64,000 nt of DNA from Beverwykella pulmonaria (taxonomy: Eukaryota; Ascomycota; Dothideomycetes; Pleosporales; Melanommataceae). The translations under genes and the position numbers were made by a program. The notes beneath the pieces are model-generated. The model was not told the DNA's origin and did no database searches. It was given only the letters and a program-made list of their open reading frames with translations. The DNA lies in assembly GCA_001599595.1 (NCBI GenBank), contig BCHH01000013.1:831538-895537 (forward strand), read 5' to 3'. This document shows positions 32,014 to 43,487 of the stretch, in pieces (the stretch's first letter is position 1; each line of letters opens with the position of its first letter).

Positions 32014-34467
32014 GAAGTCTGGCACGACTTGCAGAACCTGCTTTTTCGGACAGGCGAGTTCTAATGGGTATGGAATGGCATCGGACGGTGACCAAAGAAT
32101 CTTGGGATCAAGCTATGGAATTGGATACATGCAATTTCAATAATGGATGGTCGCTGTAATGTGGGTAATAATATGAGCTTAAATGCTCACGGTACATTCC
32201 TAAGTCATTCATTCTCAGGAATCCACTGGATGCGTCTTATGAAATGAGTCAAGCAGCAAGCAGGCGCACAAGGCAAGAGGGTTATGATGTAGAAGAACAC
32301 CTAGAAGGTAATGGTAAGTTTCAAGATTCAATTATTTTAGAATGTGTAGCTCAATGCGCTAGCATCATGTATAACCAACCTCATCATGCATAACCTCATC
32401 CCCATCTCAAACCCTATGCGAAAGTAAAATCCCATCACTTAATTAGCCGTTGCCAAGCCGCTTTACCCTTCGTGTTGCACCTGCAGCTTAACGCCACACC
32501 TACAACCAGTGACCACAACTCCTCCATCCCGATTGATGCCAACGTTCTCGCCAGCTGTACAAGCCTCTCACGTACAATATTATCACCTCAATGACTCTTC
32601 CAATACGCCCTGCCACAAATCCTGAGGCCGCAAATAATTCCACAGCCACACGCCCGGGTCAGAAATAGGAAGGAGGATTTGTCGTACGGACACGAACGGA
32701 GTCACCGGAAAACTAGTCAATCCTACAGGCCCGGGCACATCAGAGGAATATAGGCGGACGGAACCTACATTTGTACCGTATATGTGCAGTGAGAGCTATT
32801 CGGGGGTTCGAGGAAGCATACTATTGGGGCGAGATGGATTTGTAGAACCCGAATGGTGGTTCTCAGCATTACGGATATGCGGATGTGTTGATTTATGAAT
32901 GGGACTCAACCCTTTTTCAGTTTGTAGGATTGAATAGTTGTGGAAATATGGAGCATAGTTGTTGTGTCTCGGGGCTTTTCAAGAGACAGCGACAATGCCA
33001 GACTCTACCAACGATTTTCTTTTCCGACTTTAGAGTAGAACGTCACATGATATTGTTTAGGTTGAAATTATTACTGCAAAACAATTACTTTCTTGAGAAT
33101 GATAGGTGCAACATCTGCTTGGTAATTCCATTATTATTTTTAATATGAAAGGCATTCAAGCAAATATTGTGCTACTCTTCACCAAGAGTAGAGCAAGTAA
33201 AGACCATGAGGTTCGCTGGCAATTTGAAACATGTGAATTGGTAATGATTCCCTAGTAGGAGGTATGTCTTCTGACGCATTTCTAAAGGAAAATCTTCTAG
33301 GACTCACAAGGCGAAAGTTTTGCTATCTTTGATGCGAGAGAGGGCTTCTTCCATGCATCAGTGCTCGAAGATAGATATACTTTAAAGTTTGGTTCAAATT
33401 CTAAGAAGTCGTAACATAGTGAAAGGGCTTTTTTGATCCTTTTTACTCTTTGGTTCAGGCCGTTGTTGTATGCCGCAAACATGCAGTCAGCTGGCTAGAT
33501 TCGCATGTTGTGTCGTATTCGCTTTATGCAACTCTAATCATGCTCGCTCATGCATAGAAATATCTTTTTTTTCCAAGACAGAACCAGCCTAGCGCCTTTT
33601 TCATATATTTGTCTTATGAGGCACAACGGAAGCCTCTTTAACGTAATGAACACGATTTTTATGTTGATGTATATAACTCATTATATGGTCACTTTGAACA
33701 GATACTTAGAAGAGGAAAGTCCATATTTCCAACTCGTTTATCATTTTGGCTTATTTCGATGCAGAGCCCTACTCGAGATTACGATTCCAGTATCGTTTCT
33801 CCTGCTCAACCTCGCCGTCTTTATATGCTGATATTTTCTGATTTTGTGAAACATTCCCGTGTTTGAACTCTACGAACGGTTTTTCACCCTCACTCGAGTA
33901 GTGGATCTAAAAGTAGATGTTCTGTCGGTTTCATGACATCTTCCAATACTGGTTTTTAGAACAAGCATTCCTGTCCAATAACCCACCTTTTTAGTGCCCT
34001 GTTAACTTCGTAATCGAATTCAGGCTATGGAAGGTGGAAGTATCTGTTTTGATTAAGTGTGACGGATCCTGATGTTGTAAAGGTTGTAGAGGTCGCAAAT
34101 AGCGCTGCTAGAGTGCGGGTTGTAATAGATTTTAGTTTATAAGATCCCATAGTTTAATTCCACTGGTTAACAGTGAGTATCTTGATCACTCAAGACTATG
34201 TGCTAGGGAGAATTGTTTTAGGTTCTTATGTACTTTAACAAATGAACAATTAGAGGTGCATCAAGGTAGGTAAGCAGACGCTTCCTATCAACGTTGCTTA
34301 AAGAAGCTCAGTATTAGAAAAGCGATAGATTGTTGCTTAAAATGGAGTTCAAACTCATAATAGCATACGAGAAATTCCTACTTCTAGATTTTTACTCCTA
34401 AATTGTGACCCTCTATACCCTTCACCTACCCTAATCATAAATTCATCATCATCCCCAGGCCCACCAC
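32014..34467. other. AT-rich gene-poor region
   Basis: About 2.45 kb without a supported gene. Composition turns AT-rich from about 32.9 kb. Short frames at 32885-33148, 33297-33482 (minus) and 33550-33831 have no recognisable motif. No terminal repeats or target duplications were found by eye. It may hold a very old element. Confidence 0.45.
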
Positions 34468-37043
34468 CTAGGACCCACCAATACCCTTCAAGTATTCCTC
34501 ATGCAGCTTCTTCTGCTTCTCCCATTCCTTCACCATTTTCTTCGTCCTACTCTTCGGCACGTCCTTCCCCTCCGCGTCCTTAGTAGGTAGCCCATCCTCA
34601 TTCCACGCGCTAAACTCTGCAGTCCTAAACAAATCTTTGTGACTGATCTTTGCTTGTTCGGCTAGCTTTGCCTTCTTTTCTATTTCCTCCTTTTCGCGTT
34701 TCTCCTTAGCCTCGCGTTTCTGTCGGGCGATGGCTTCTTTCTGCTCGCGCGCGGAGCGCAGTTCAGCATCCACGGGACGTACCATGGCGGGCGCATTCTC
34801 CCGGTCCTCGAGGTAGATGCCTAGGTCCCAGAGATCGAGATCGCGGAGGCGGTCGCAAAGCGAGAGGAAGTCTTTCGCGGGCGCTTTCTTCTCAGCCAGG
34901 CTCTTCACGTTATCCTGGAAGGATGTGAGGACCTTGACATATGGGATGGAGGCGGCGTCTTGTTTCTGGGCGGGGTTATCCTTGGATAAAATGGATGCGA
35001 GCAGCTCGTCTGAGAGATTACCCGCAATGGCGTGTTGGCGGATCTCGTCACGCTCGCGGGATACGGCATAGACGAACTCTTTTGCTTCAGAGGGGATGTC
35101 AATGCCAGACCAGCCGATGCCGCCGTCATTGGGGTCGGCAGATCCGTCGAGGCCAAATATGCGGACGATCTTGGTGATCCAACGTGCAATGTCGAAGGAC
35201 ACCTTGTCTGAGAGCGCAGACCTGTTGGCCGAATTGTAGTCTGTGATGAGCGCAGATATGGCGCGTACTGCTGTAGGCGTGTCAAAGGAGTCGGCCAGTG
35301 CATTGTGTAGCTTCTCTTTCGCGGATTCGAATGACTTCACCATCTTCTCATCCTCTGCGCCGGATGCATCCGTCGTGGGGTGGATTTCCAGATCGCGAAC
35401 CTTATAGAAGAAGTTGGTGATATAGCTCTCGAAAGATGAGCCAGCTTTTCGGAGGTCGTCTGTAATTTCTACACCATCGTGCCATCCGCCAAGGAGGAAA
35501 ATGATGCGCAAACTTCGAGCAGTCCAGTCACCTCGTGCCAGCGCTTCGCGGATGGTAGTGAAGTTCTTGAGAGATTTGGACATCTTCGAGCCAGAAATGG
35601 AGAGATGACCCATATGCAGGAAGTAGTTTACCCATTGGTGGCCGCCATCCTTGCCATAGAATCCTTCACTCTGCGCGAGTTCACTGTGAAATGTTAGATG
35701 AAAAGACTCCTCACAACGAGAATGAACACATACTTGTCGTGATGAGGAAAGCACAGATCGATACCGCCAGAATGAATATCCATTTGCCCTCCTAGCACAT
35801 CGCTGGCCATAGCCGAGCACTCGATATGCCATCCAGGACGCCCAGGTCCCCAAGGCGATTCCCAGGATGGTTCGCCTGGCTTACTTGACTTCCATAGCGC
35901 AAAGTCGGCATCGCTGCGCTTCTCTGCCGACTTCTTTGTCAACGCTCCCTCTCCATCAGCCTGCAGATCTTTGTCATTCCGATTCCACGGCTCAAGACGT
36001 GCGTAGTGATTTCCAGGAACTTTTTCAAAAGCTTCAATGTCGAAGTAGACTGACCCATCCGTGGTGCTATAGGCATATTTGTTTTCGACGATCTTCTGGA
36101 CGAAGTCCACAATCTGACTGCCGTACTCGGTCACTCGAGTCACTACGTCCGGGTCTAGGACGTTGAGGTTCCTCATGTCTTCGTTGAAGCGCGCCTCGTA
36201 CTTTTGTGTGAGTTTGGTGAAAACCGTGTGATCCTTGGCGTCCACTGACTGGCCGTATAGTGAATCTAAATAGGGCAAGAGCACATCTTCCGCTCCGGCG
36301 TAAAATTCCGCGACATCTTGTTGACTCGATCTGGAAGAGGAAAGTAATGCAGTGGCCGCTGAGCCTGCGGTCCTCAGGTGCATCTTGATTTTCGCCTCCT
36401 TGTCGCTCGGAGCACTGACGCCATCCAGAGACTTCCCGGCAATCACCGCCGCATACTTTTCTGTAGACTCCTTGTTGAAATTTTCGGGTCTGAGGTCCGG
36501 ACTCAGTAACGGTAAGTTCTTCTTTAGGTAGGCCTCGAAAGCCGCAGTGCTCGTGCTTAGCACTTCTTCTGTTATAATCGGATTTTTGTCCTTGAACTGC
36601 GTGAGCAGATGCTGCTGTCGGCCCCGCAATATGATCTTGTCGTCAACATCGGTAATATTCTGCACAAATTTGAGGTTATAGTTGAAGTACCCCGCCAAGA
36701 TTCTCCGGAGGATGTCTATGGTGACATAATTCCTCGCGTGTCCCAAATGGGCGTCGTCGTAGACGGTTGGTCCGCAAGAATACCATTTGACCTCATTGCC
36801 TTTGGGATCAATGGGAATGAAGTCGTTCTTGGCGCGGGTCAATGAATTCCACACTTTAAGTTTCGCTGGAACAGATGACTGAGGCTCCTTCCATGCTGGC
36901 TGCGTTCGTGCTGGCGTAGCCATCGTAGCCAATAAGACTGGCCGAATGGGTATCTTCCTGAAACTGTGTCTGGAGTGTAGCAGCGCGGGGGATGCTATAG
37001 AGGGTATAATTTGGCGTGATATAGAAGAAAAACGAAATACCAT
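34468..37043 (-). CDS. Cysteinyl-tRNA synthetase, two possible starts (mitochondrial and cytosolic)
   Basis: The exons are 35734-37043 and 34468-35683 around a 50-nt intron (GTATGT to TTCACAG), giving 841 residues. The class I signatures are GPTVYDDAHLGHARNYV (HIGH motif HLGH, residues 99-102) and SGSKMSKSLKN (KMSKS, 470-474). Zinc ligands are expected in WYSCGPTVYD, WHIECSAMA and FPHHDNE. The enzyme charges tRNA-Cys. The long start, MVFRFSSISRQIIPSIASPA, has the Arg/Ser/Ile character of a mitochondrial presequence. A second ATG 40 codons later (36923, MATPARTQPAW) gives a protein starting just before the conserved domain. Alternative starts would supply both compartments; this is inference. 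The C-terminus is the usual eukaryotic basic extension (KRAEKEKRE-type). Confidence 0.93.
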
Positions 37044-37354
37044 CAAGAGAATGGCTCTACAGTGACGATGTGAAGGAGTGACGGGAATCAGACAGGAGGC
37101 GGAGAGGGTTATATGGCCGAAGGAGACGTACACAGGCGTCGAAAAGACGAATGGGTGAGTCAGTTTGGCTGAGGTGGTCGCGTCACGTTACGTTTGCAGA
37201 ACGGACCCCTGTCGCATAGGCCTTGGCGTATTCCCCGCCAATGGTAGCTCCCCGCCAAAATTTACCTTCACCCCCATCTATTGCGCCTTCAGGCCTGCCA
37301 TCTATCCGACGCAAACCACCCTACTGTTGGACAACACGTCCATCACTCGCCTCA
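37044..37354. promoter_or_regulatory. Compact bidirectional promoter region
   Basis: 311 bp separates the divergent starts of cysteinyl-tRNA synthetase (37043, minus) and TRM61 (37355, plus). Both are translation-related housekeeping genes, so shared control is plausible. Confidence 0.5.
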
Positions 37355-38914
37355 ATGGCGCCCTCTCCTTTACCCTCACCCTTCCTCGACCCTGGCACAC
37401 AATCTGCGCCTAATTGTCTCGGCATTATCCAACTGCGACGCGACCACCTCATTCCCGCCGTCCTCTCTTCCTCCGCGGATTCTGACTACGCAGAAGGCAA
37501 GGTCGAAAACACCAGATTTGGCTCATTCCCGCACAGCACCCTTCTCAACCAGCCTTGGGGCACGCAAATATTAGCCTCGGTTGTGGACACTGGGTCGCGG
37601 GGGAAATCGAAGAAGCGCAAAAGAGGGAGCAACGACGAGAGCGGAGACACCCCAGTTCCCGAGGTCGAGGATGCCAGAAAAGATACCGTGAAGGCGGCGG
37701 CGACGGCGAGCAGTGGCTTTGCGCATCTTATGCCTCCCACGCCCGAGACTTGGACCCTGTGCCTGCCACATCGGACACAAGTGGTGTACACGCCCGATTA
37801 CAGCTATATTCTGCAAAGGCTACGGGTGCGTCCAGGCGACCACATCATAGAGGCAGGTGCAGGTAGCGGAAGCTTCACACATGCAGCCGTGCGAGCGGTA
37901 TTCAATGGGTACACAAGGCCAGAGGGCTGCACCAACGGCGTCGAAGCTGCAGACGCGGAAAACGACACTCCTTGCCCCAAGAAGAGACGGAGAAGGCATG
38001 GGGGGGTCTACAGCTACGAGTTCCATGCGCCACGAGCCAAGCAATTAGAAGCTGAAATCGAGGAGCATGGGTTAGCTTCGGTGGTGACCATCACAAATCG
38101 AGACGTCTATGAGGAAGGGTTTTGTCTCCAGAGCAAGAGCGGAGAGGGAGTCGCTCCGAATGCCGATGCGGTATTCCTTGATCTTCCCGCGCCATGGCTC
38201 GCTCTCAAGCACCTTACTCGATCTCTACCCTCCCCAGCAGTGTTAAAAGCGGTCGCAGCGTCCTCGGACCCGTCAACGCCGATTGGGGAAGGACCAGCTT
38301 CGGCTGTACAGACTCCTGCCTCCAAGCCCTTCCAGTCTGCTCTCAACCCAAAGAATCCAGTACGGATATGTACTTTCTCCCCATGCATCGAGCAGGTCAC
38401 GAAAACCGTGGCAGCCATGCGATCACTGGGCTGGATAGAAATCGACATGGTTGAAATCATGGCCAAGCGGCTTGAAGTCCGCCGTGAGCGTATCGGGCTC
38501 CAGGAGGAAGGACTTCGCGGCGCAAATCCCAGTGCGGCAACTGTGTACGAGGCAGTGCAACGACTCCGCGATGTCGAAGGGCGCGCCAAAGTCTTCCACG
38601 GACTGCAGAAAGAGAAACAGACCGAAGTCATGAGAAGGGCTGAGGCGAAAAAGAGGGGTGAGAAAGTACCTCCGGCTAAGGACGAGGACGGAGGAAAGAA
38701 CAAGATTAAAGTCAAGGGACTACCACCGTCCAAACACGATCGGCTCGAGCGCGCAAAGAAAGATTTGGAGAAGAGAGAGCTGTTCAAGGAAGGGCGGCTA
38801 ATCCACCGGACAGAACCGGAGCTCAAGACACATACCTCTTATCTGGTGTTTGCGGTTCTCCCCCGAGAATGGACACAAGAAGATGAAGAAAAAGCCAAGA
38901 AGAGGTGGACTTGA
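37355..38914 (+). CDS. TRM61: tRNA m1A58 methyltransferase catalytic subunit
   Basis: Single exon, 519 residues from the ATG at 37355 (MAPSPLPSPFLDPGTQS). An upstream in-frame ATG at 37241 would add 38 residues but has no family support. Family hallmarks are IIQLRRDHLIPAVL, NTRFGSFPHSTLLNQPWG, MPPTPETWTLCLPHRTQVVY, the SAM-binding IIEAGAGSGSFTHAA near 164-178, and VFLDLPAPWLALKHL. With Trm6 the enzyme makes 1-methyladenosine at position 58, which stabilises initiator tRNA-Met. Two inserts enlarge it relative to yeast Trm61: a KKRKRGSNDE segment before the catalytic domain and a Lys/Glu-rich region near the C-terminus. The final SYLVFAVLPREWT block is conserved in the family. Confidence 0.92.
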   Translation: MAPSPLPSPFLDPGTQSAPNCLGIIQLRRDHLIPAVLSSSADSDYAEGKVENTRFGSFPHSTLLNQPWGTQILASVVDTGSRGKSKKRKRGSNDESGDTPVPEVEDARKDTVKAAATASSGFAHLMPPTPETWTLCLPHRTQVVYTPDYSYILQRLRVRPGDHIIEAGAGSGSFTHAAVRAVFNGYTRPEGCTNGVEAADAENDTPCPKKRRRRHGGVYSYEFHAPRAKQLEAEIEEHGLASVVTITNRDVYEEGFCLQSKSGEGVAPNADAVFLDLPAPWLALKHLTRSLPSPAVLKAVAASSDPSTPIGEGPASAVQTPASKPFQSALNPKNPVRICTFSPCIEQVTKTVAAMRSLGWIEIDMVEIMAKRLEVRRERIGLQEEGLRGANPSAATVYEAVQRLRDVEGRAKVFHGLQKEKQTEVMRRAEAKKRGEKVPPAKDEDGGKNKIKVKGLPPSKHDRLERAKKDLEKRELFKEGRLIHRTEPELKTHTSYLVFAVLPREWTQEDEEKAKKRWT

Positions 38915-39547
38915 GAGCATCTCCATTACCAGGCAGCTCGGCCGCTTAACGTGCAAGCTATATATACCCTCACATTGTATTATCGCAGTTTGCTACATAA
39001 AATGGTTGCACCAAGGCAGGTCCAGTATCTCGCATCCCACGCGTCTCAATCATTACCGTGAGTGAGGTTTGCGCTTGCCGATTGGTCCTCCTGCACGTCA
39101 GACTCGATTGTCTAATACTTGCACCTCTAATGTTCTACAACTCGTACCCGTCCAGTTCTTTCGAAGTCCTCGTCTGACAATTTACCTAAACACCATATAT
39201 ACCTATTAAATATTCCTCGCTTCGCTTTCCCGATTGTCCACCGTCCTGATATCTGCCGATCCCAGTTGTCTGTGCATCCGGGGTTCCTAGTCGATGAATG
39301 GATCGCGACAGGGGGTCGTCGGATACACAAAGGTTAACACTGTTGCGTTAACACCAGGGATAGCGGGAAGGATTGTTGGCGCGTTTAGCAGGGCTACAAT
39401 TGGCTCGCGCATCAGAGTCACTGTGCTCAACATCTCGGGAGGCTGAGGTGGTCGTGTACCGGGCATCTTCCATTCCTTGACCCTATGACCTTCTACTTCC
39501 GGAGCTCCTCGCAGCAGCATCTTCCGGTCCCAAAGCGTACTACAACT
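38915..39547. other. Convergent intergenic region
   Basis: 3' ends of TRM61 and the rhodopsin-like gene face each other here. No gene seen. Confidence 0.5.
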
Positions 39548-41328
39548 TCATCCGTTGACGGAGGTCGTTTCTATCTCGACAGTCTTGTAGATGACGCTCT
39601 CTCGCGGTTGCGCCTGCGGCCGCAGACTGCTCTGTGAGTTGTTACTGGCACCCTCCCCGTTGCTCGCGCCAACTACAGTTGTGCGTTCATCTAGCGGGAT
39701 GTACGGGCCCATTTCCTCTTCTAGCGCCGTTTCGTTCCATGAGTACGGGCTGTTTTTTGAATTCTTGGACGGTGAAAAGGGCGGGACGGGTTGGCCGGAG
39801 TTCGGGGCGGAGCCGTAGGAGTACTTTGTGGACGATTTCTTTCTGCCGAGCAGGAAGTTGAGGAATGGTGGAAAAGTCGGGAAACAGCCGCACAGGATCA
39901 CCGATGTATATTCGGCGTCCGCCCACATCCCCGCCGGTGTCGCCCAGTATGTCAAGTCGTTTGTGTTGATGAGGTAGAAGGTGTAGACGAAGCGCATGAT
40001 GCTCGAGACAAGAGCACTGGTCGATCGTGAGCTCCTGATTCAAACACGAACAATTGGCATGACGGGAGGTGAACATGGCAAACTTACAGCAATCCGGTCG
40101 CAAAAATAGCAGAAACGCCCATCTTCCTCTTCATTGGCATCTGCAATTGGTGTATACTCAACAACGGCACAACTAAAATCGCCGCATCCGATACCAAATT
40201 CACCACCGAACTCGAGATCTGCCAAATCGGAGGGACAACGTCAGCGCAGCTCTTCGAAGTAGAGGGAGGGAGAAGGTTGGGGTGCTTCAGTCAAATCTTG
40301 TCCAGTCAAAGTCTCCAAAGTCTGCAACATCCGTTTGGGGCGTCTCGTATGGACCTTGAGACGTCGTTGGCTTTGAGATAAGACACTGACTTCGTCCTCC
40401 CGAGACGTACCATTGTCGGCGCTAGATTAAGACACTTCCCCGCAACCATCGGATTCCATATCTTCTCTCGCGGCACGCACGCGAAGATGAAAACGAAGAA
40501 AAAAGCCGTGTAGGAGGCACAGTTCGCTATCATCAGGAACCAGACGACCCAGTAGGTCAAGTTCTTTATATTTGTCGTAAAGATGCGTTTGATTTGGAGG
40601 AGGAGAGCGATTTTGGCGGCGAGCATGGGGAGCGTGTATAGGACTTGGACAAGGTTGATGTACTGTGTTGAGTGAGCCAATACTATAAAGTGTAGGCTTT
40701 TGGGAGAAACATACCTGGACGACGATCATGGTATCCGCGATGGAAACATTCCACTGATGTTTCCCACAATTGAAATCAAACGCCCTTGTCATAAGCCCCA
40801 TAAATGCTGCAAAACCACCGGTTGCTACGAGACAACAATCTGCATTCATCGTGAGTTCCCTTCCCCACATCATACCACATCATCCTACAGATTAGACTTA
40901 CAGTCTTCCAATTGCATCTTCTTAAGCACATACGCCTTCGTAAAAATCCGTATCGCGACCCCCACCGCCACTAACGATGCGCACACCGCCGTCGTGGCAA
41001 CCACGTACGGCTTCAGTGTGTACGCGTTAGGGTCCATGGGCATGACACCCGGTGGAGGCGCGAGCCCGGGACATACATTCGGGTCGAGTAGTAAGGGATT
41101 CGTGCAGTTTGCGAATCGCTCCTGCCAAGTAGGAGGCACAAAGTCAATATAGTTCTTCAAAGCACAGGGTAGTGGAAAGAAAAAGAATTGGGCGCTTCAG
41201 TTATGTCTTGTTCAGGTACCTGAGGTGTCTAAGGTACCTGAAATATCCCAAGTGGGCATCTCGAATTAAATCAGGTGCCTCGTTGACTTTGACACAAGAC
41301 ATGCACTTCAGCCCCTGAGACGTACCAT
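39548..41328 (-). CDS. Fungal rhodopsin-like (Pth11-type) seven-helix membrane protein
   Basis: Six exons are proposed: 41326-41328 (only the ATG), 40902-41154, 40715-40839, 40411-40662, 40088-40218 and 39548-40034, giving 416 residues. The family pattern is clear: an extracellular N-terminus with NYIDFVPPTWQERFANC, then YVVATTAVCASLVAVGVAIRI, KMQLEDYCCLVATGGFAAF, the QVLYTLPMLAAKIALLLQI helix, WFLMIANCASYTAFFFVFIF, a cysteine pair, SSSVVNLVSDAAILVVPLL and the final IMRFVYTFYLINTNDLTYWA. The C-terminal tail is cytosolic, Ser/Pro-rich and disordered. There is no CFEM domain. Members are orphan receptors thought to sense surfaces or nutrients. Introns 1 and 4 are long and homologous to each other. 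Confidence 0.83.
40219..40410 (-). other. Introner-like intron, copy 2 (intron 4)
   Basis: 192 nt, starting GTACGTCTCGGGAGGACGAA directly after an ATG codon, as in copy 1, and ending TTTGGCAG. Shared with copy 1 are the first 9 bases, TGTCTT, TCAAAG-CAACGA, CGAGA-GCCC, a GACTTTGACTGGACAAGA-like stretch, and ACTGAAGC-CCC, all in the same order. Ordinary introns of this gene (52-62 nt) show none of this. Confidence 0.62.
41155..41325 (-). other. Introner-like intron, copy 1 (intron 1)
   Basis: 171 nt, starting GTACGTCTCAGGGGCTGAAG right after the start codon and ending TTTGAAG. It contains ACAAGACATAACTGAAGCGC near its 3' part and an 11-bp inverted repeat TTCAGGTACCT/AGGTACCTGAA around a short loop. 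It aligns along much of its length with intron 4 of the same gene. Confidence 0.6.
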
Positions 41329-42600
41329 GGTGAGCGCGTGTGTGACGCAGAGGGACGACGACACGACACAGCGCAGCAAGCACGCGTTGTAACTTGAAAA
41401 ATCTCAAACTTGAAAAATCAGAAAACGAAAAGAGGGAAAGATTAGATGGAGGCACAGCAATGGTTAAGTTCAAGAGTAAGATTGGGCTTGGGTAAGCCAA
41501 TGTACAGGCGGTGGAGAATCACATCGGAGGTGTCTGCGGCGGGCCGGCCACCGTGGGCGTCAACGGCAATCAGCGATCATCTTCATGCTTAGGCGAGGGG
41601 GAGGGAAGTGCGAGTGAGTGGCTTCCTTCCTTCCCGAGCGCGCGGGCCTATCTTTTAATATAAAGCGGTTGGTCGTTGGACGCCGTATGTAAGATGGTGC
41701 TTGGAATGCTGACTCTAAGCAGACACGCACGGGCCATGTCGGTAGGATGTAAGGCTGCGAGGCAGGGTTGTTGGGTAAAGACACACTTAACAGGACCTTT
41801 TTTGGTCCCAAAGAGTTGTTATGCTGATCGCTTACAAGGTTTAGGAATTGCAATGACTAGATACTTCTCGAATGGATTTCAGGGGGTTGCGAGCTTTCTG
41901 CCGTCATCGCTAAGTTTCTGACAATGCCGAAAGACCTTGACAAGGTTGCCAGGTTTTGGTGAGGGGCATTCTAGGATTTAACGCTGCAGTCATGCTCCAA
42001 GAGTCAAGGCTGGCTCAACAGGTACGAATGTTTGATCAGTTGGGATCTGCTGTCAGCTCCGCATTATATTGGAGGTTGCCCTGCAGTTAGTGCATCGCTA
42101 AACCTTCCCGTAATGGTCACTCTTGCAATGTAGATCAAATCTCGCATTCTTGTATGGGACAAGACCACAACTCTATCTCTAAACATACAAGATATTACCA
42201 TAGTTGTAGGAGGGAATTAGTGAGTGTGGCGATTTAGGGGCCACCCCGGTGCTGCACTTTGTGTTTATATATTATATGCCCAGAGCTTTCTGTAAGTACT
42301 GATTCAAGTGGCTTTTCCAGCCTCACTATCGCCACCAAGATGTTCAAAAACTGTGTGAGCGTTGCTGTTGCCATGGAGCTCATACGGCTCATCATCTCAT
42401 CGTCGCTGCAATACCTCCTGTCAATTTTGACCTTATATTGAACCCACCGTCTCCGCAAGCCCACCGCCATCAATACCTATCTCAAGATAAGCGCCTCCGC
42501 ATTCAAACCCTCCGCGAAAATAGGGGAGGCTTCCTGAGGTCTAGAGGCGCCTGAGTATAGCCTGGTGTCAAGCCTAGAACGCCTCGAGTCATTGATTGAC
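41329..42600. other. Intergenic, no gene seen
   Basis: Promoter of the rhodopsin-like gene, then about 1.2 kb without coding signal. The frames at 41560-41921 and 42234-42473 look spurious. Confidence 0.5.
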
Positions 42601-43487
42601 TCCACAGAAATGCCCTGGGCAACTGCTAGTCCTTGGAGAGGAGCAGATTGATAAGATAAAGCTCTTCGTTGTAAACTTTAAAAAAAAATCGCCTGATGAG
42701 CTATTATAGGCTTTCAGTAGTGTTTTGGCCTGTAATAGGCGACCTAGCGTCAGCAGGAGCAATCCAAGAAACTCTTGAGCGTAGATGGTATAAACACTAT
42801 GTAGCACGCCAGAAGCCACCTCTCTATAGAAAGATTCAACACCTAAGAAGACAGTTCGCAGGGTAGCACGAGAATTAAAGCTTCAAGCAGTGGTGTTTAA
42901 TACTATAGAGCGACGAGAGCTAGGTAATAGGTGGTAGGCACCGGAAGCAGTGAGTCACCCGCCGGGCACACGAGGAGCTTGATGATACGTACGTCCTTGT
43001 TAAGCAGTGTAGATGCCAGGGATGGATGTTCTAGGGCTACTTCAACGGCTCGATTAAAGGTCCTAGTCTGTTCTAGGGGAAGAGGTGGGGCTCTATTAAC
43101 AGTGTCACGTACTGTAAGAGGATAATCCTTATCATCTATGTCTAGTTAAGTCTTAATATTTATCTCAGGATGATGCAGGGTGGAGCACTAGGGAATTTAG
43201 CAGCAGCTACTCAAGCTCAGACGGAGGAGAGATGTATCTACAGAATCTACTAGCCACGCCATATTCACTTGATATGAACCCTATCGAGACTGTATAGAAC
43301 ACTATAAAGGACTACATTGGGCGCAAATGGGGCACTGATCATGACTTTTCGTACGATCAACTACGTGAGGCAGTTCGAGAAGCGTGGGATGAGGTTACTG
43401 AGCAGCAGCTCAGTGATCTCATCGATACTATGCAACAACAGATGCGGGATGTGATAGATGCTAATGGGGGCTATACAAAGTGGTAGA
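42601..43487 (+). pseudogene. Tc1/mariner (DDE_3) transposase relic
   Basis: Fragments of a Tc1-like transposase appear in order across several frames. An N-terminal helix-turn-helix part includes RWYKHYVARQKPPLYRKIQH (about 42780). Near 42970-43080 comes VTRRAHEELDDTYVLVKQC, then CQGWMF-stop-GYFNGSIKGPSLF-stop-GKRWGSIN. Further on are MMQGGAL (the usual MQDGAPGH motif), SLDMNPIETV-stop-NTIKDYIGRKWG, and a C-terminus ending GGYTKW-stop at 43487. Several stops sit where the family has tryptophan (TGG to TAG), the RIP signature. At least one frameshift lies near 43230. I could not define the terminal inverted repeats. Confidence 0.75.

Noticed and set aside
33550..33831. Plus-strand hydrophobic 93-residue ORF
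   Set aside because: Lies in the AT-rich gene-poor block, where Phe/Ile/Leu-rich frames arise by chance.
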